A stretch of 35,497 bases of DNA, taken from NCBI GenBank assembly GCA_018712515.1, contig DVGW01000041.1, positions 1 through 35,497 of the forward strand, read 5' to 3'. The position numbers and the translations under genes are program-made. The DNA is from Aphodovivens avicola. Lineage in GTDB: Bacteria > Actinomycetota > Coriobacteriia > Coriobacteriales > Eggerthellaceae. Of the stretch, positions 9,004 through 16,371 are shown piece by piece. The notes beneath the pieces were generated by a model. The model searched no databases. It saw only the letters and a program-made list of their open reading frames with translations, and was not told the DNA's origin. How positions within the stretch are numbered: the stretch's first letter is position 1; each line of letters opens with the position of its first letter.

Positions 9004-9291
9004 TTACCTGAAGATGCTGGAAGGGGCGGATCCGAACTTGCCTTTCTTGATTTCGAAGGTATGTCCGCAATTCTGGCAGATTCCCACCGTCGCGTTAACG
9101 GTCTTCGTTTTGTTCGTCCCCTTCGATTTCTTCCATACGAGGTTCGACATGCCAAGCGTCGCGACCGCGGTCATGCCTCGTGCCATATTGTTCATATGGC
9201 CCCCGAAACCAACTCCTTTTTTGCTTGTCGTTTGACCTTGCTCGACCATTTGTACTTGAACATTGTCACTACCGCACTCGGGGCATTCCAT
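9004..9291 (-). CDS. Small zinc-ribbon protein of unknown function
   Basis: A 95-residue protein with CPEC at residues 3-6 and CQNC at 72-75, the spaced CxxC pairs of a zinc ribbon. The centre is glycine- and methionine-rich (about 26-50) and could be weakly membrane-associated. The start is supported by AGGAGG on the minus strand (9302-9297), 5 bases before the ATG. No family is recognised beyond the zinc-ribbon pattern. It stands alone and convergent to synthetase 2. Confidence 0.75.
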   Translation of the reverse strand: MECPECGSDNVQVQMVEQGQTTSKKGVGFGGHMNNMARGMTAVATLGMSNLVWKKSKGTNKTKTVNATVGICQNCGHTFEIKKGKFGSAPSSIFR

Positions 9292-9397
9292 CCCATCCTC
9301 CTGTCGTTTGCATAAGATCCCGCCGAAAGGCCTTTATCGACGCAAAGCCTGTATCGCTGCAGGTCGATGCATTAGATCGTAGCAACTGAAAAGGGTG

Positions 9398-9424
9398 AAT
9401 TCATTAGCTGGCAGCTAATGAATT
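9398..9424. promoter_or_regulatory. AT-rich 27-base perfect palindrome, possible operator
   Basis: The arms AATTCATTAGCT (9398-9409) and AGCTAATGAATT (9413-9424) are perfect complements around GGC. It lies between the zinc-ribbon gene (minus strand) and the lipoprotein gene (plus strand), which are divergent, about 60 bases before the lipoprotein ATG. A weak promoter-like pair TTGCAC (9423) and TAGTCC (9446), 17 bases apart, overlaps its right edge. The symmetry suits a dimeric repressor site; no T-run supports a terminator. Confidence 0.5.
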
Positions 9425-9482
9425 GCACTTGGTGTTTGGCTAATCTAGTCCCATCTTCGTTATAGAGAGGAAGGAATGTCCA

Positions 9483-9983
9483 ATGATGAGGAATATCGTT
9501 TCTGGCGTCGTCGTTTGCTCGATGATGGCAGGTGGTCTCGCCTTGTTCGGATGCTCATCCGACGAGGGGCAGAAGCCGTCGTCTGATGAAGGGCAGTTGC
9601 AGGAAGCCGCACAGCAGGAAGCGGTGCAGACCGAATATCCGGTGACCATCGACGCTTGCGCTGTAACGTCGGATTATCAGGGAAACCCGGCCATCGTCGT
9701 CACCTACACCTGGACGAACAACTCGAGCGATCCCCAGATGTTCGAGGTGGCCATCGATGATAAGGCGTTCCAGAACGGTGTCGAGCTCTCCTTCGCCACC
9801 ATCTCGGTCGCTGATCAAACCTATGACATGCAGGCTTCGTTCAAAGAGGTGCAGCCTGGAGCTACTCAAACGGTCTACCAGGCGTTCCTTCTTGACGACC
9901 AGTCCGATGTGACTGTGCAGTGCCAGGAGCTCATCAGCTTCAGCGACGAGATTCTCGCCGAGGCTTCGTTCTCCGTCGCCTAG
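9483..9983 (+). CDS. DUF5067 domain lipoprotein
   Basis: A 166-residue predicted lipoprotein. The signal peptide ends in the lipobox LFGC with the lipidated cysteine at residue 24, followed by a Ser/Asp/Gln-rich linker to about residue 50. The rest (IVVTYTWTNNSSDPQMFEV and a following GATQTVYQAF strand) matches the immunoglobulin-like DUF5067 fold found in surface lipoproteins of gut Firmicutes and Actinobacteria. It would be anchored on the outer face of the membrane. AGGAAGGA at 9469-9476 is the ribosome site; two adjacent ATGs make the exact start uncertain by one residue. Function unknown. Confidence 0.85.
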   Translation: MMRNIVSGVVVCSMMAGGLALFGCSSDEGQKPSSDEGQLQEAAQQEAVQTEYPVTIDACAVTSDYQGNPAIVVTYTWTNNSSDPQMFEVAIDDKAFQNGVELSFATISVADQTYDMQASFKEVQPGATQTVYQAFLLDDQSDVTVQCQELISFSDEILAEASFSVA

Positions 9984-10065
9984 CTTTCAGGCAAGTTTGT
10001 CGGATTGACATCGCAGCGTTGATACAATGCCCAAGGTGAGAAGAAAGCGGAGGAGGAAACGACGC

Positions 10066-10488
10066 GTGGAAGAGCCGTTGACAGAAGAGCTTCTCGACGA
10101 GCTGCTGTCCGCATCGGATCCTCAGACGTTTTTTGAATCCCACGAGGTTCGCGAGAGGTCTTTGTCCGATTACCTGCGGGAACTCCTCGATCTTCACGGG
10201 ATCGAGCGCGCCGATGCGATCCATCGCTCCGGACTGAACGAGACCTATGGGTATCAGTTGTTCGCGGGGCAGCGCGCCAATCCTTCTCGGGACAAGGTGC
10301 TGCAGCTCGTCTTCGGCATGGGGCTCACCCTCAAAGAGGCAAGTCGGCTGATGAAGATAGCCGGGGTGAGCCCCCTGTATTGCAAGAACAGGCGAGATGC
10401 GATCATCATTTTCTGCGTTAGCAAGCGCCTCTCGCTTCAAGCAGCCAACGAAGAGCTGTTCCGCTTTGGCGAGCAAACCGTTTGCTGA
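10066..10488 (+). CDS. Small HTH protein beside a Ser/Thr kinase
   Basis: A 140-residue predicted DNA-binding protein. Residues about 33-90 (LSDYLRELLDLHGIERADAI, then YGYQLFAGQRANPSRDK) form an XRE-like helix-turn-helix; the C-terminal part has SPLYCKNRRDAIIIFCVS and a final EELFRFGE. From memory this pattern recurs in many gut Firmicutes and Actinobacteria next to a protein kinase gene. The GTG at 10066 is chosen because GGAGGAGG lies at 10049-10056 with suitable spacing; the in-frame ATG at 10027 would add 13 Arg/Lys-rich residues, overlap a TACAAT box (10023-10028) and lack a ribosome site. It is probably a regulator or phosphorylation target of the kinase; this is inference from context. 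Confidence 0.78.
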   Translation: MEEPLTEELLDELLSASDPQTFFESHEVRERSLSDYLRELLDLHGIERADAIHRSGLNETYGYQLFAGQRANPSRDKVLQLVFGMGLTLKEASRLMKIAGVSPLYCKNRRDAIIIFCVSKRLSLQAANEELFRFGEQTVC

Positions 10489-10551
10489 ACGCGTTTCCGC
10501 TGCTTGCATCCGACGCCGTCGCTTTCGTTCAAGAAAACAGAAGAGGTGATC

Positions 10552-10908
10552 ATGCAGACTTCGTCAAAGAAGCGCAGCGTCTTGCTGCTAATTTCTGCGA
10601 TTCTCCGCATCGTGTATGCCGTATACATCATTTCGTATTTCACCGGTGTCGTCAGCGGTGCGGAGGCGGGTCCTGAAACAGCGGGCGCGGTGATCGCCGG
10701 AACGCTTGTCGCTCCGCATGCGGTGTGCGCGGGAGTTGCGGCGATCTTCAATGCGCTGGCCTGGGCTTTGAGCTCTCGTCCCTTCGCGCTGACCAGCGGT
10801 ATCCTCTATGCTGTATCCATGGTTCTGTTTCCGATGTACTTCATGTTCGTGATCATCCAGACGGTTTTGTCTTTCGTGGGTTTCGCACGTCTGCCCAAAA
10901 CCGCTTAG
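10552..10908 (+). CDS. Small multi-pass membrane protein
   Basis: A 118-residue hydrophobic protein with about four predicted membrane helices (roughly 9-31, 40-62, 67-85 and 88-111). It has a short basic N-terminus and no recognised domain. AGAGGTG at 10542 precedes the ATG at 10552, so the in-frame upstream ATG at 10504 is less likely. It sits 63 bases after the HTH gene and 42 bases before the kinase gene, which suggests co-transcription. No function can be assigned. Confidence 0.75.
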   Translation: MQTSSKKRSVLLLISAILRIVYAVYIISYFTGVVSGAEAGPETAGAVIAGTLVAPHAVCAGVAAIFNALAWALSSRPFALTSGILYAVSMVLFPMYFMFVIIQTVLSFVGFARLPKTA

Positions 10909-10950
10909 CAACGAACGCCGCCATGAATCAACCTTAGGAATTCTGCTACC

Positions 10951-12162
10951 ATGGAGTCCATGGCGGAGGAATTGGCTGCATATCTTAACGCATTGGAACG
11001 GGGCGACAGCTACCGGGTCGACCGCGTGCTCTCCTCCAATGATGCGGAATCCACCGAGGTGGTGTATTTCGTCGGCGCCCACGGTGGGGAGCGCGGGCCG
11101 TACATCCGGAAGCGGTTCAGCGCCGAGCATGGGCTCGGCGGCGCTTACGAGCGGATATGGCAGGCGCAGCAGGCGGGGAGGCGCTTCCGCTACCTTCCCC
11201 ATATCGAGGAGTGCTACACGACCGGCAGCGAGCTCATCGTCGTATCCGAGTACGTGCAGGGCGAGACGCTCTCCGACATCGTCTATCGCTGCGATCCTTC
11301 CGTCGTGCTCGCCGCCGACATCTTTCCGCGGCTCTGCGACGCGGTCTCCGAGCTGCACGAGTCGTTCGATCCGCCGATCATCCACCGCGATCTCAAGCCC
11401 TCAAACGTCATCCTCTCGCAGGGCGCCCTCACGCTCATCGATTTCGGCATCGCGCGCTCCTATGACGCGGAGGCCGACGTCGACACGCATCGCTTCGGCA
11501 CGCGCGCCTATGCGCCGCCTGAGCAGTTCGGATTCGGCCAGACCGACGTCCGATCCGACGTGCATGCGCTCGGTCTTCTGCTGTACTACCTGCTCACCGA
11601 GCGGAATCCCGACGCCGATGCGCGTGCGGAGCGCTGGCGGGCGCCGGGGGTCCCCGAGCAGCTGAGGGCGCTCATCGAGCGCGCCGCCTCCTTCGATCCT
11701 GCGGATCGCTACGCGAGCGCGGACGAGCTCAAGCATGCGTTTCTCCAGGCGCTCGCCGGGCAGGTGCCCGACGCTCGGGGCAGATCGCCGCTTGAGGCGC
11801 TGCGTGCGAGCCTGTGCAGCCTTCTCGCGAGCGTTCCGCCTGCGCTCGGCATCGCATGGAACGTCTTCCTCGCTCTGGTGCTCGCATTCTTCTTCGCAGC
11901 CTGTATCAACAGCGCTCTCAACCCCGTGGCGACCGATACCGCGGCAGCGGCGCCCGTCTGGTTGCGCTTGCTGTCGTACCTTTTGATGTTCTTCCTCATG
12001 TTCGTTCCGGTGGCGTTCGCCATCTGCGATCGAAGGCCCCTGCGCAAACGGTTCAAGGTGCTCGCGCGCACGCCGCTTGCCAAGCAGATCGGCATCGCGC
12101 TCATCGTCGCGTTCCTGGGATTTTGCGCGACGGGCATCTCCACCGCGTTCTTCCCGAAGTAG
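10951..12162 (+). CDS. Membrane-anchored Ser/Thr protein kinase (Hanks type)
   Basis: A 403-residue protein. The kinase domain covers about residues 20-270, with the probable ATP-anchoring lysine K54 in YIRKRF, the catalytic loop HRDLKPSN (145-152, D147), DFG (164-166) and the activation-segment APPEQ motif. The glycine-rich loop is degenerate (LSSNDAEST instead of GxGxxG), which may lower or alter nucleotide binding. About three membrane helices follow near 300-323, 340-362 and 380-402, so the kinase domain faces the cytoplasm and there is no extracellular PASTA region. The ribosome site is a modest AGGA at 10936. Context points to a module with the HTH and small membrane proteins just upstream. 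Substrate and signal are unknown. Confidence 0.87.
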   Translation: MESMAEELAAYLNALERGDSYRVDRVLSSNDAESTEVVYFVGAHGGERGPYIRKRFSAEHGLGGAYERIWQAQQAGRRFRYLPHIEECYTTGSELIVVSEYVQGETLSDIVYRCDPSVVLAADIFPRLCDAVSELHESFDPPIIHRDLKPSNVILSQGALTLIDFGIARSYDAEADVDTHRFGTRAYAPPEQFGFGQTDVRSDVHALGLLLYYLLTERNPDADARAERWRAPGVPEQLRALIERAASFDPADRYASADELKHAFLQALAGQVPDARGRSPLEALRASLCSLLASVPPALGIAWNVFLALVLAFFFAACINSALNPVATDTAAAAPVWLRLLSYLLMFFLMFVPVAFAICDRRPLRKRFKVLARTPLAKQIGIALIVAFLGFCATGISTAFFPK

Positions 12163-12164
12163 GA

Positions 12165-12224
12165 GCGGCCGAGCCGCGGGTCGGCCGCGCTGCCCGGCGC
12201 GCGCATGCCCGGCTGCATGCGCGC
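12165..12224 (+). repeat. Two strong hairpins after the kinase gene
   Basis: GCGGCCGA (12165-12172) pairs with TCGGCCGC (12181-12188), and GCGCGCATGC (12199-12208) pairs with GCATGCGCGC (12215-12224) around a six-base loop. No T-run follows either, so they may be a weak tandem terminator or repeats. Confidence 0.5.
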
Positions 12225-12349
12225 AGGATGGGTCTTCGTGAGTTTCCTCTCATCCGTCACGGTTACGTGCGTCGAGCTGCCTGCCCGTCGCGTGGCGTGG
12301 AGCTTTTCGCCCGCGTCCGCAGACCGCTGCACGGCTTCTGTTCGCGTAC

Positions 12350-12358
12350 TGCTACAAT
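12350..12358 (+). promoter_or_regulatory. Candidate extended -10 promoter element
   Basis: The segment TGCTACAAT at 12350-12358 has the TGn extension and a TACAAT -10 box, 39 bases before the ATG at 12397. No convincing -35 box is seen at the expected distance. It may drive the gene at 12397 independently of the kinase gene. Confidence 0.4.
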
Positions 12359-12396
12359 AGGGGCGATGCAAGCTGCTATTGCGAAGGTGGGAAGCG

Positions 12397-13218
12397 ATGC
12401 TGCCCTATTTCAGAAACTACGCCTTTATCGCCTATATCATCGGCGTCGCCACGCCGGTCATCCTCGTGACCGCGCTGTCGTGGATCTTCGGGTTCTACAT
12501 CGTCGCGACGCTCCCGGGCCTGATCGCGGCTATCCTGCTCATGATCGTGAGCTTGCTCACCGCGAAGAAGATCGTCACGGCGAAAGCCGACCGCAAGGCC
12601 GACGAGATGATCTCCCTGTACAACGAGAAGTGCGATCCGGCGGCGTTCGTCGAGTCCGCGCGCGTCGTCGCGTCGGAGATCCGTCCCCCCTATGACGGCA
12701 CCGGGTCGTGGTTCCTGTCGTTTTACGCGCTCGCGCTCGACGATCTCGGCCAGCGCAACGACGCCGCCCGCATCGGGCAGGCCATGCTCTCCAGCGCCCA
12801 GATGGCCACCGACCCGCAGACCAAGGTGGCGATCCTCGTCAACATCGAGCCGCTCGTCCAGCGTCTGTTCGGCGTCGTCCAGGCGCTCGAGGTCGTCGAC
12901 CAGGCGCAGGCGGTGCTCGCAGGCTCTACCGATCCCGACGACGTGAGCCGCATGAACTTCCTCAACTGGGAACGCGGCATCCTCGAGGCGATCCGCGACG
13001 GTGACGACGAGGCGCTCGTGCAGCGTTTCTCCGCCATCCGCGGCAACGACGGGTATCCGATGCGCGTCCGCGTGTCCGACGCGCTGCTCGAGGCGAGTGT
13101 GCATAAATCGCGCGGCAATGCCGCCGACGAGCGCGAATGCCTGGTGTTCGTCGTGCGGAACGGCAACCAGCTTCCCGCCGTCAAGCTCGCCAACGAGCGT
13201 CTGGCCGAACTCGGCTAG
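12397..13218 (+). CDS. Membrane protein with long cytoplasmic helical tail
   Basis: A 273-residue protein with two predicted membrane helices near the N-terminus (about 9-30 and 33-57), followed by about 210 residues of mostly helical, alanine- and aspartate-rich sequence with segments such as WFLSFYALALDDLGQRNDAA that resemble TPR helices. The tail carries no catalytic motif. AAGGTGGGA at 12384-12392 supports the ATG at 12397 over an in-frame TTG at 12379. It lies after the kinase gene and before the amr operon; whether it belongs to the kinase module is unknown. Confidence 0.75.
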   Translation: MLPYFRNYAFIAYIIGVATPVILVTALSWIFGFYIVATLPGLIAAILLMIVSLLTAKKIVTAKADRKADEMISLYNEKCDPAAFVESARVVASEIRPPYDGTGSWFLSFYALALDDLGQRNDAARIGQAMLSSAQMATDPQTKVAILVNIEPLVQRLFGVVQALEVVDQAQAVLAGSTDPDDVSRMNFLNWERGILEAIRDGDDEALVQRFSAIRGNDGYPMRVRVSDALLEASVHKSRGNAADERECLVFVVRNGNQLPAVKLANERLAELG

Positions 13219-13284
13219 AGCGCCGGCCGATGCAGCCGCGACCCGGCGAGGCTCCCTAGCCGCCGTGCCGCGCACCGTCTATCC

Positions 13285-13307
13285 CGAGTCCGCGACGTGC
13301 GGACTCG
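13285..13307 (+). repeat. Short hairpin before the amr operon
   Basis: CGAGTCCGC (13285-13293) pairs perfectly with GCGGACTCG (13299-13307) around GACGT. It stands 29 bases before the amrB start and has no T-run. Its role is unknown. Confidence 0.4.
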
Positions 13308-13335
13308 TGCAAGCCATGCAGGAAAGGGGATAGCC

Positions 13336-14139
13336 ATGGGAATCGTCGCTGCGTACGCCGTGCCGCATCCGCCGCTCATCGTGCCCTCCGTGGGTCGCGG
13401 CGAGGAGCGCGCCATCCAATCGACGGTCGATGCCTACCAGGAGGTGGCCCGGAGGATCGCCGCCCATCGGCCCGACACCCTCATCGTCTCGTCTCCGCAT
13501 GCCCCGTTCTTCCGCGACTGCTTCTTCGTGGCGACGGGGGAGCGGTCGCACGGCGACATGCGCCGGTTCAACGTGCGGGACGAGGGGATCGAGGTCGCCA
13601 ACGACGTGGAGTTCGCCGACGCGCTGCTCGCGGTCGCGCGCGACAGGGGGATCCCCGCCGTCAGCGATGCGGCGTATTCGGCGGAATTGGACCACGCCAC
13701 GTACGTCCCCCTTCATTTCATCAACGGGCAGGGCGTTTCCTGCGAACTGGTGCGCGTAGGGCTCTCGCTGCTTCCCGCCGAGGATCATCGGGCGTTCGGC
13801 CAGGCCATCGCCTACTGCGCCGAGGAGCTGCAACGCCGATGCGTCTTCATCGCCAGCGGAGACCTCTCGCATAAGCTCAAACCCGACGGCCCCTACGGGT
13901 TCGTTCCGGAAGGACCGGTGTTCGACCGGGCCATCGTCGACATCTTCTCCTCGGGAGATTTGGACGGGCTGTTCTCGCTCGATGAGGATCTTTGCGAGGC
14001 GGCGGCAGAATGCGGTTTGAGATCGTTCCAGATCATGGCAGGCGCGCTCGAGGGAATGCGCTATTCAAGCGAGCTTTTGAGCTACGAGGGGCCGTTCGGC
14101 GTCGGCTACGGCGTGGCAGCGTTCGAGAAGGAGGCATGA
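13336..14139 (+). CDS. amrB: AmmeMemoRadiSam system protein B (Memo-like)
   Basis: A 267-residue protein of the MEMO1/class III extradiol-dioxygenase-like fold. Candidate metal ligands are H11 in the N-terminal VPHPPLIVP, H55 in SSPHAPF and H179 in GDLSHKL. The bacterial protein's reaction is not known; human MEMO1 is a metal-binding homologue. It is the first gene of an amrB-amrA-amrS operon. GGAAAGGGG precedes the ATG at 13336; an in-frame ATG at 13297 is less well placed. The system's substrate and product are undefined. Confidence 0.88.
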   Translation: MGIVAAYAVPHPPLIVPSVGRGEERAIQSTVDAYQEVARRIAAHRPDTLIVSSPHAPFFRDCFFVATGERSHGDMRRFNVRDEGIEVANDVEFADALLAVARDRGIPAVSDAAYSAELDHATYVPLHFINGQGVSCELVRVGLSLLPAEDHRAFGQAIAYCAEELQRRCVFIASGDLSHKLKPDGPYGFVPEGPVFDRAIVDIFSSGDLDGLFSLDEDLCEAAAECGLRSFQIMAGALEGMRYSSELLSYEGPFGVGYGVAAFEKEA

Positions 14140-14141
14140 CG

Positions 14142-14723
14142 ATGACGGTGAAGGAGGGCGCCGGCACGGTCTGGCGGCAGGGGGATGTAGATCCCATCGT
14201 CGCCTTGGCGCGCGCGTCGGTCGAGCGCTTCGTGACGACCGGGATGATGCTTGAAGTGCCCGAGGACGCTCCCCTGGAGCTGCTGCGTCATCGCGCGGGG
14301 GCTTTCGTCTCGCTCCACGAGCACGGAGAGCTGAGGGGCTGCATCGGAACCATCGGCCCGACCCAGCCCGACCTGGCCCGCGAGATCATCCGCAACGGCG
14401 TGCTCGCGGCAAGCGAGGATCCGCGTTTCCCGCCCGTTTCGTCCGACGAGCTCGACTATCTCGATTATTCGGTCGACGTCCTCGAGGAGCCGGAGCCTGC
14501 CGCCGGGCTCGACGATCTCGATGTGCGCGAATACGGCGTCATCGTCTCCAAGGGATGGCGCCGCGGGCTGCTCCTTCCCAACCTCGAAGGGGTTGACACG
14601 GTCGAGCAGCAGGTCGCGATCGCCAAACGGAAGGCGGGGATCGGCTGGGACGAACGCGATATCGAGCTCGAGCGTTTCCGCGTCGAGCGGCACACCCGGG
14701 GAGGGGAGGCCCGCCGTGGATAA
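14142..14723 (+). CDS. amrA: AmmeMemoRadiSam system protein A (AMMECR1 domain)
   Basis: A 193-residue protein dominated by an AMMECR1 domain, with its hallmark LRGCIGT motif followed by ASEDPRFPPVSSDELDYLDYS and a WRRGLLLPNLEGV segment. Biochemical activity is unknown in bacteria. Two ATGs are possible: the one at 14136 overlaps the amrB stop as ATGA but leaves only one base after the AAGGAGG at 14128-14134, while the ATG at 14142 has 7 bases and is preferred. Its end overlaps the start of amrS by 8 bases, so all three genes are almost certainly translated together. Confidence 0.9.
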   Translation: MTVKEGAGTVWRQGDVDPIVALARASVERFVTTGMMLEVPEDAPLELLRHRAGAFVSLHEHGELRGCIGTIGPTQPDLAREIIRNGVLAASEDPRFPPVSSDELDYLDYSVDVLEEPEPAAGLDDLDVREYGVIVSKGWRRGLLLPNLEGVDTVEQQVAIAKRKAGIGWDERDIELERFRVERHTRGGEARRG

Positions 14724-15708
14724 GCGCGCTGCCCGCGCGCAGGGGGTTCTCGGTCGCTCCTCTCGAACATTGTCGAGGCTCGAGGGCGGGGAGGTGCAGC
14801 GGCAGCGCGCGGATGACGTTCGCGGGCGGCCATGCGGCATGGCGCCGAAGACCGATGCCGGGGAGGCGGGGCGCGGACGTGCGGTCTGCCGCATCTGCCC
14901 CCATCGCTGCTCGCTTGCCGAGGGGGCGGTGGGACGGTGCCGAGCGCGCGTCGCGCGCGACGGGGAGGTCGTTTCCCTCAACTACGGCCTTGCCACCTCC
15001 CTCGCGCTCGACCCGATCGAGAAGAAGCCGCTCGCGCGGTTCCATCCGGGTTCGACGGTGCTGTCGGTGGGGAGCTTCGGTTGCAACCTTTCCTGCCCGT
15101 TCTGCCAGAACGCCTCGATCGCCCAAGCGGGCGAGCATGAGGTCCGCTGGCGTCGCGTCGAGCCGGACGAACTGGTGGAGCAGGCGCTTCGTTTGGTCGA
15201 TCGGGGCTGCATCGGCATCGCCTACACCTACAACGAGCCGCTGGTAGGATTCGAGTTCGTGCGGGATTGCGCGCGTCTCGCCCATGAGGCGGGCCTTCTC
15301 AACGTCGTGGTGAGCAACGGAATGATCTGCGACGAGCCGCTTGAGGAGCTCGTCCCTTTGATCGACGCGGCGAACATCGATCTCAAGGGCTTCTCCCAGG
15401 ACTTCTACGATCTTGTCGGGGGCGAGTACCTGACGGTCCGCCGAACCATCGAGAGGCTCGCCGCCGCGCCGAGCTGCCATCTCGAGGTCACGACGCTCGT
15501 GATCCCGGGGCTCAACGACGACGTCGGGCAAATCGCCGACGCCGCTCGGTGGCTCGCCTCGCTCGATCCCGGCATCACCTATCATCTCACGAGGTTCTTC
15601 CCCCAGCATCGCATGACCGACCGTCCGCCGACGCCGATCGCGACGCTGCGGGAGGCGGCCGTTGCCGCGCGCAGATATCTGCGCGATGTGCGGTTGGGGA
15701 ATTGCTAA
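14716..15708 (+). CDS. amrS: AmmeMemoRadiSam system radical SAM enzyme
   Basis: A 330-residue radical SAM protein. The [4Fe-4S] and S-adenosylmethionine-binding motif is CNLSCPFC (C123, C127, C130), preceded by an extra cysteine cluster CRICPHRC...GRC near residues 60-75 typical of this subfamily. Later motifs include YTYNEPLVGFEF and NIDLKGFSQDFY, both seen in pyruvate-formate-lyase-activase-like members. The start is the GTG at 14716 with GGAGGGGAGG upstream, overlapping amrA; an in-frame ATG at 14839 is the alternative and would drop a 41-residue Arg-rich leader. The target of the radical reaction is unknown; the AmrA and AmrB partners suggest a peptide or small-molecule modification (inference). 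Confidence 0.9.
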   Translation: MDKRAARAQGVLGRSSRTLSRLEGGEVQRQRADDVRGRPCGMAPKTDAGEAGRGRAVCRICPHRCSLAEGAVGRCRARVARDGEVVSLNYGLATSLALDPIEKKPLARFHPGSTVLSVGSFGCNLSCPFCQNASIAQAGEHEVRWRRVEPDELVEQALRLVDRGCIGIAYTYNEPLVGFEFVRDCARLAHEAGLLNVVVSNGMICDEPLEELVPLIDAANIDLKGFSQDFYDLVGGEYLTVRRTIERLAAAPSCHLEVTTLVIPGLNDDVGQIADAARWLASLDPGITYHLTRFFPQHRMTDRPPTPIATLREAAVAARRYLRDVRLGNC

Positions 15709-15731
15709 AGTTGCGGTTGAAAGTTGTGTTT

Positions 15732-15760
15732 TGTAGTGACGAGCCGGTGACTTTAGGCTA
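15732..15760 (+). promoter_or_regulatory. Candidate promoter of tRNA-Sec
   Basis: TTGTAG (15732-15737) and TAGGCT (15755-15760) are separated by 17 bases and end 21 bases before the mature tRNA-Sec. Both boxes are imperfect; an alternative -10 TAGCAT lies at 15760-15765. The position directly before an isolated tRNA gene supports a promoter here. Confidence 0.5.
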
Positions 15761-15781
15761 GCATGGTTCGGGTTGAAAAAC

Positions 15782-15878
15782 GGAGATGGATGGGGCCTGG
15801 TGGCCCCCGCGGCCTTCAAAGCCGTTGTGAGGCGCGCAGAACGTCTCGGGTGCGTTCGATTCGCATGCATCTCCGCCA
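15782..15878 (+). tRNA. selC: tRNA-Sec (anticodon TCA)
   Basis: A 97-base tRNA with selenocysteine features. The acceptor GGAGATG pairs with CATCTCC, followed by G and an encoded CCA (15876-15878). The D-stem is unusually long at 6 bp (GGGGCC/GGCCCC around TGGT). The anticodon loop CTTCAAA carries TCA at 15816-15818, and the long variable arm pairs GAGGCG with CGTCTC. The T-arm holds TTCGATT. The gene lies 74 bases downstream of amrS and convergent with selB-selA, which use this tRNA. Confidence 0.96.
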
Positions 15879-15888
15879 CGGAAACGAT

Positions 15889-15925
15889 ACGGCCGCGCCT
15901 CTTTGGACGCGGCCGTTTCTCTTTT
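15889..15925 (+). terminator. Intrinsic terminator of tRNA-Sec
   Basis: ACGGCCGCG (15889-15897) pairs perfectly with CGCGGCCGT (15908-15916) and is followed by the T-rich tract TTTCTCTTTT, 10 bases after the CCA end. Confidence 0.85.
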
Positions 15926-16371
15926 GGTGCTGTTTCACATCGTCGGCCGCGCCGTCGGGCACTTCGCTTCGTCGGCCGCATCGTCGTTCACTTCGGGTCA
16001 ACTCCGCCGAGCGAGGTATTTACTTTTGGGCAGTTCTTCCCGGAATACCCCTTTTCAGACGCTAAAAATGGGAAGAACAGCTCAATCTTCAATCTGAGCA
16101 GCCGAAGAATGGGAATACCGCATCAGATTGCGGAGTTATGGACAAAGCGAATGTCCAGAACTCCGCAGAAGAAGCCGCATAAGTCCGGAGTGGCAACTCA
16201 TGAAGCCGCAATTTGCAGCGCAAGCCGCAGTCGGCAATGCAAGCCGTAGCTGGCAGCGTAAGCTGCAGTTCCCATCGCAAGAACCGTCTCGCAGCTAAAG
16301 TCTCTGCGTAAGCTGCGCTTCTCGGTTTCAGGCCACGGTTCCAACCCGTTGCAGAAGCGGCACCAATGCGG
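15926..16371. other. Noncoding interval between tRNA-Sec and the selB 3' end
   Basis: About 446 bases with no credible gene; open frames here lack ribosome sites and codon bias. Composition is visibly less GC-rich than the flanks. It holds a hairpin (GTTCTTCCC at 16033-16041 with GGGAAGAAC at 16070-16078), a 14-bp stem with one mismatch (16130-16143 with 16153-16166), and an imperfect tandem repeat (16215-16309). A structured RNA or a decayed mobile segment are both possible. Confidence 0.6.
16215..16309. repeat. Degenerate 19-base tandem repeat
   Basis: Units start at 16215, 16234, 16253, 16272 and 16291, each 19 bases. The first three are clearly related (GCAGCGCAAGCCGCAGTCG, GCAATGCAAGCCGTAGCTG, GCAGCGTAAGCTGCAGTTC); the fourth shares a central CGCAAG and the fifth mainly the GCAGC start. 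The core (G)CAAGC(C/T)G(C/T)AG recurs. There are no spacers, so this is not a CRISPR array. Confidence 0.55.

Noticed and set aside
10027..10065. Arg/Lys-rich N-terminus of the small HTH protein
   Set aside because: It overlaps a possible -10 box and lacks a ribosome site, whereas GGAGGAGG supports the GTG at 10066.
16215..16309. CRISPR array
   Set aside because: The 19-base units are contiguous, diverged and without spacers, and no cas genes are present.
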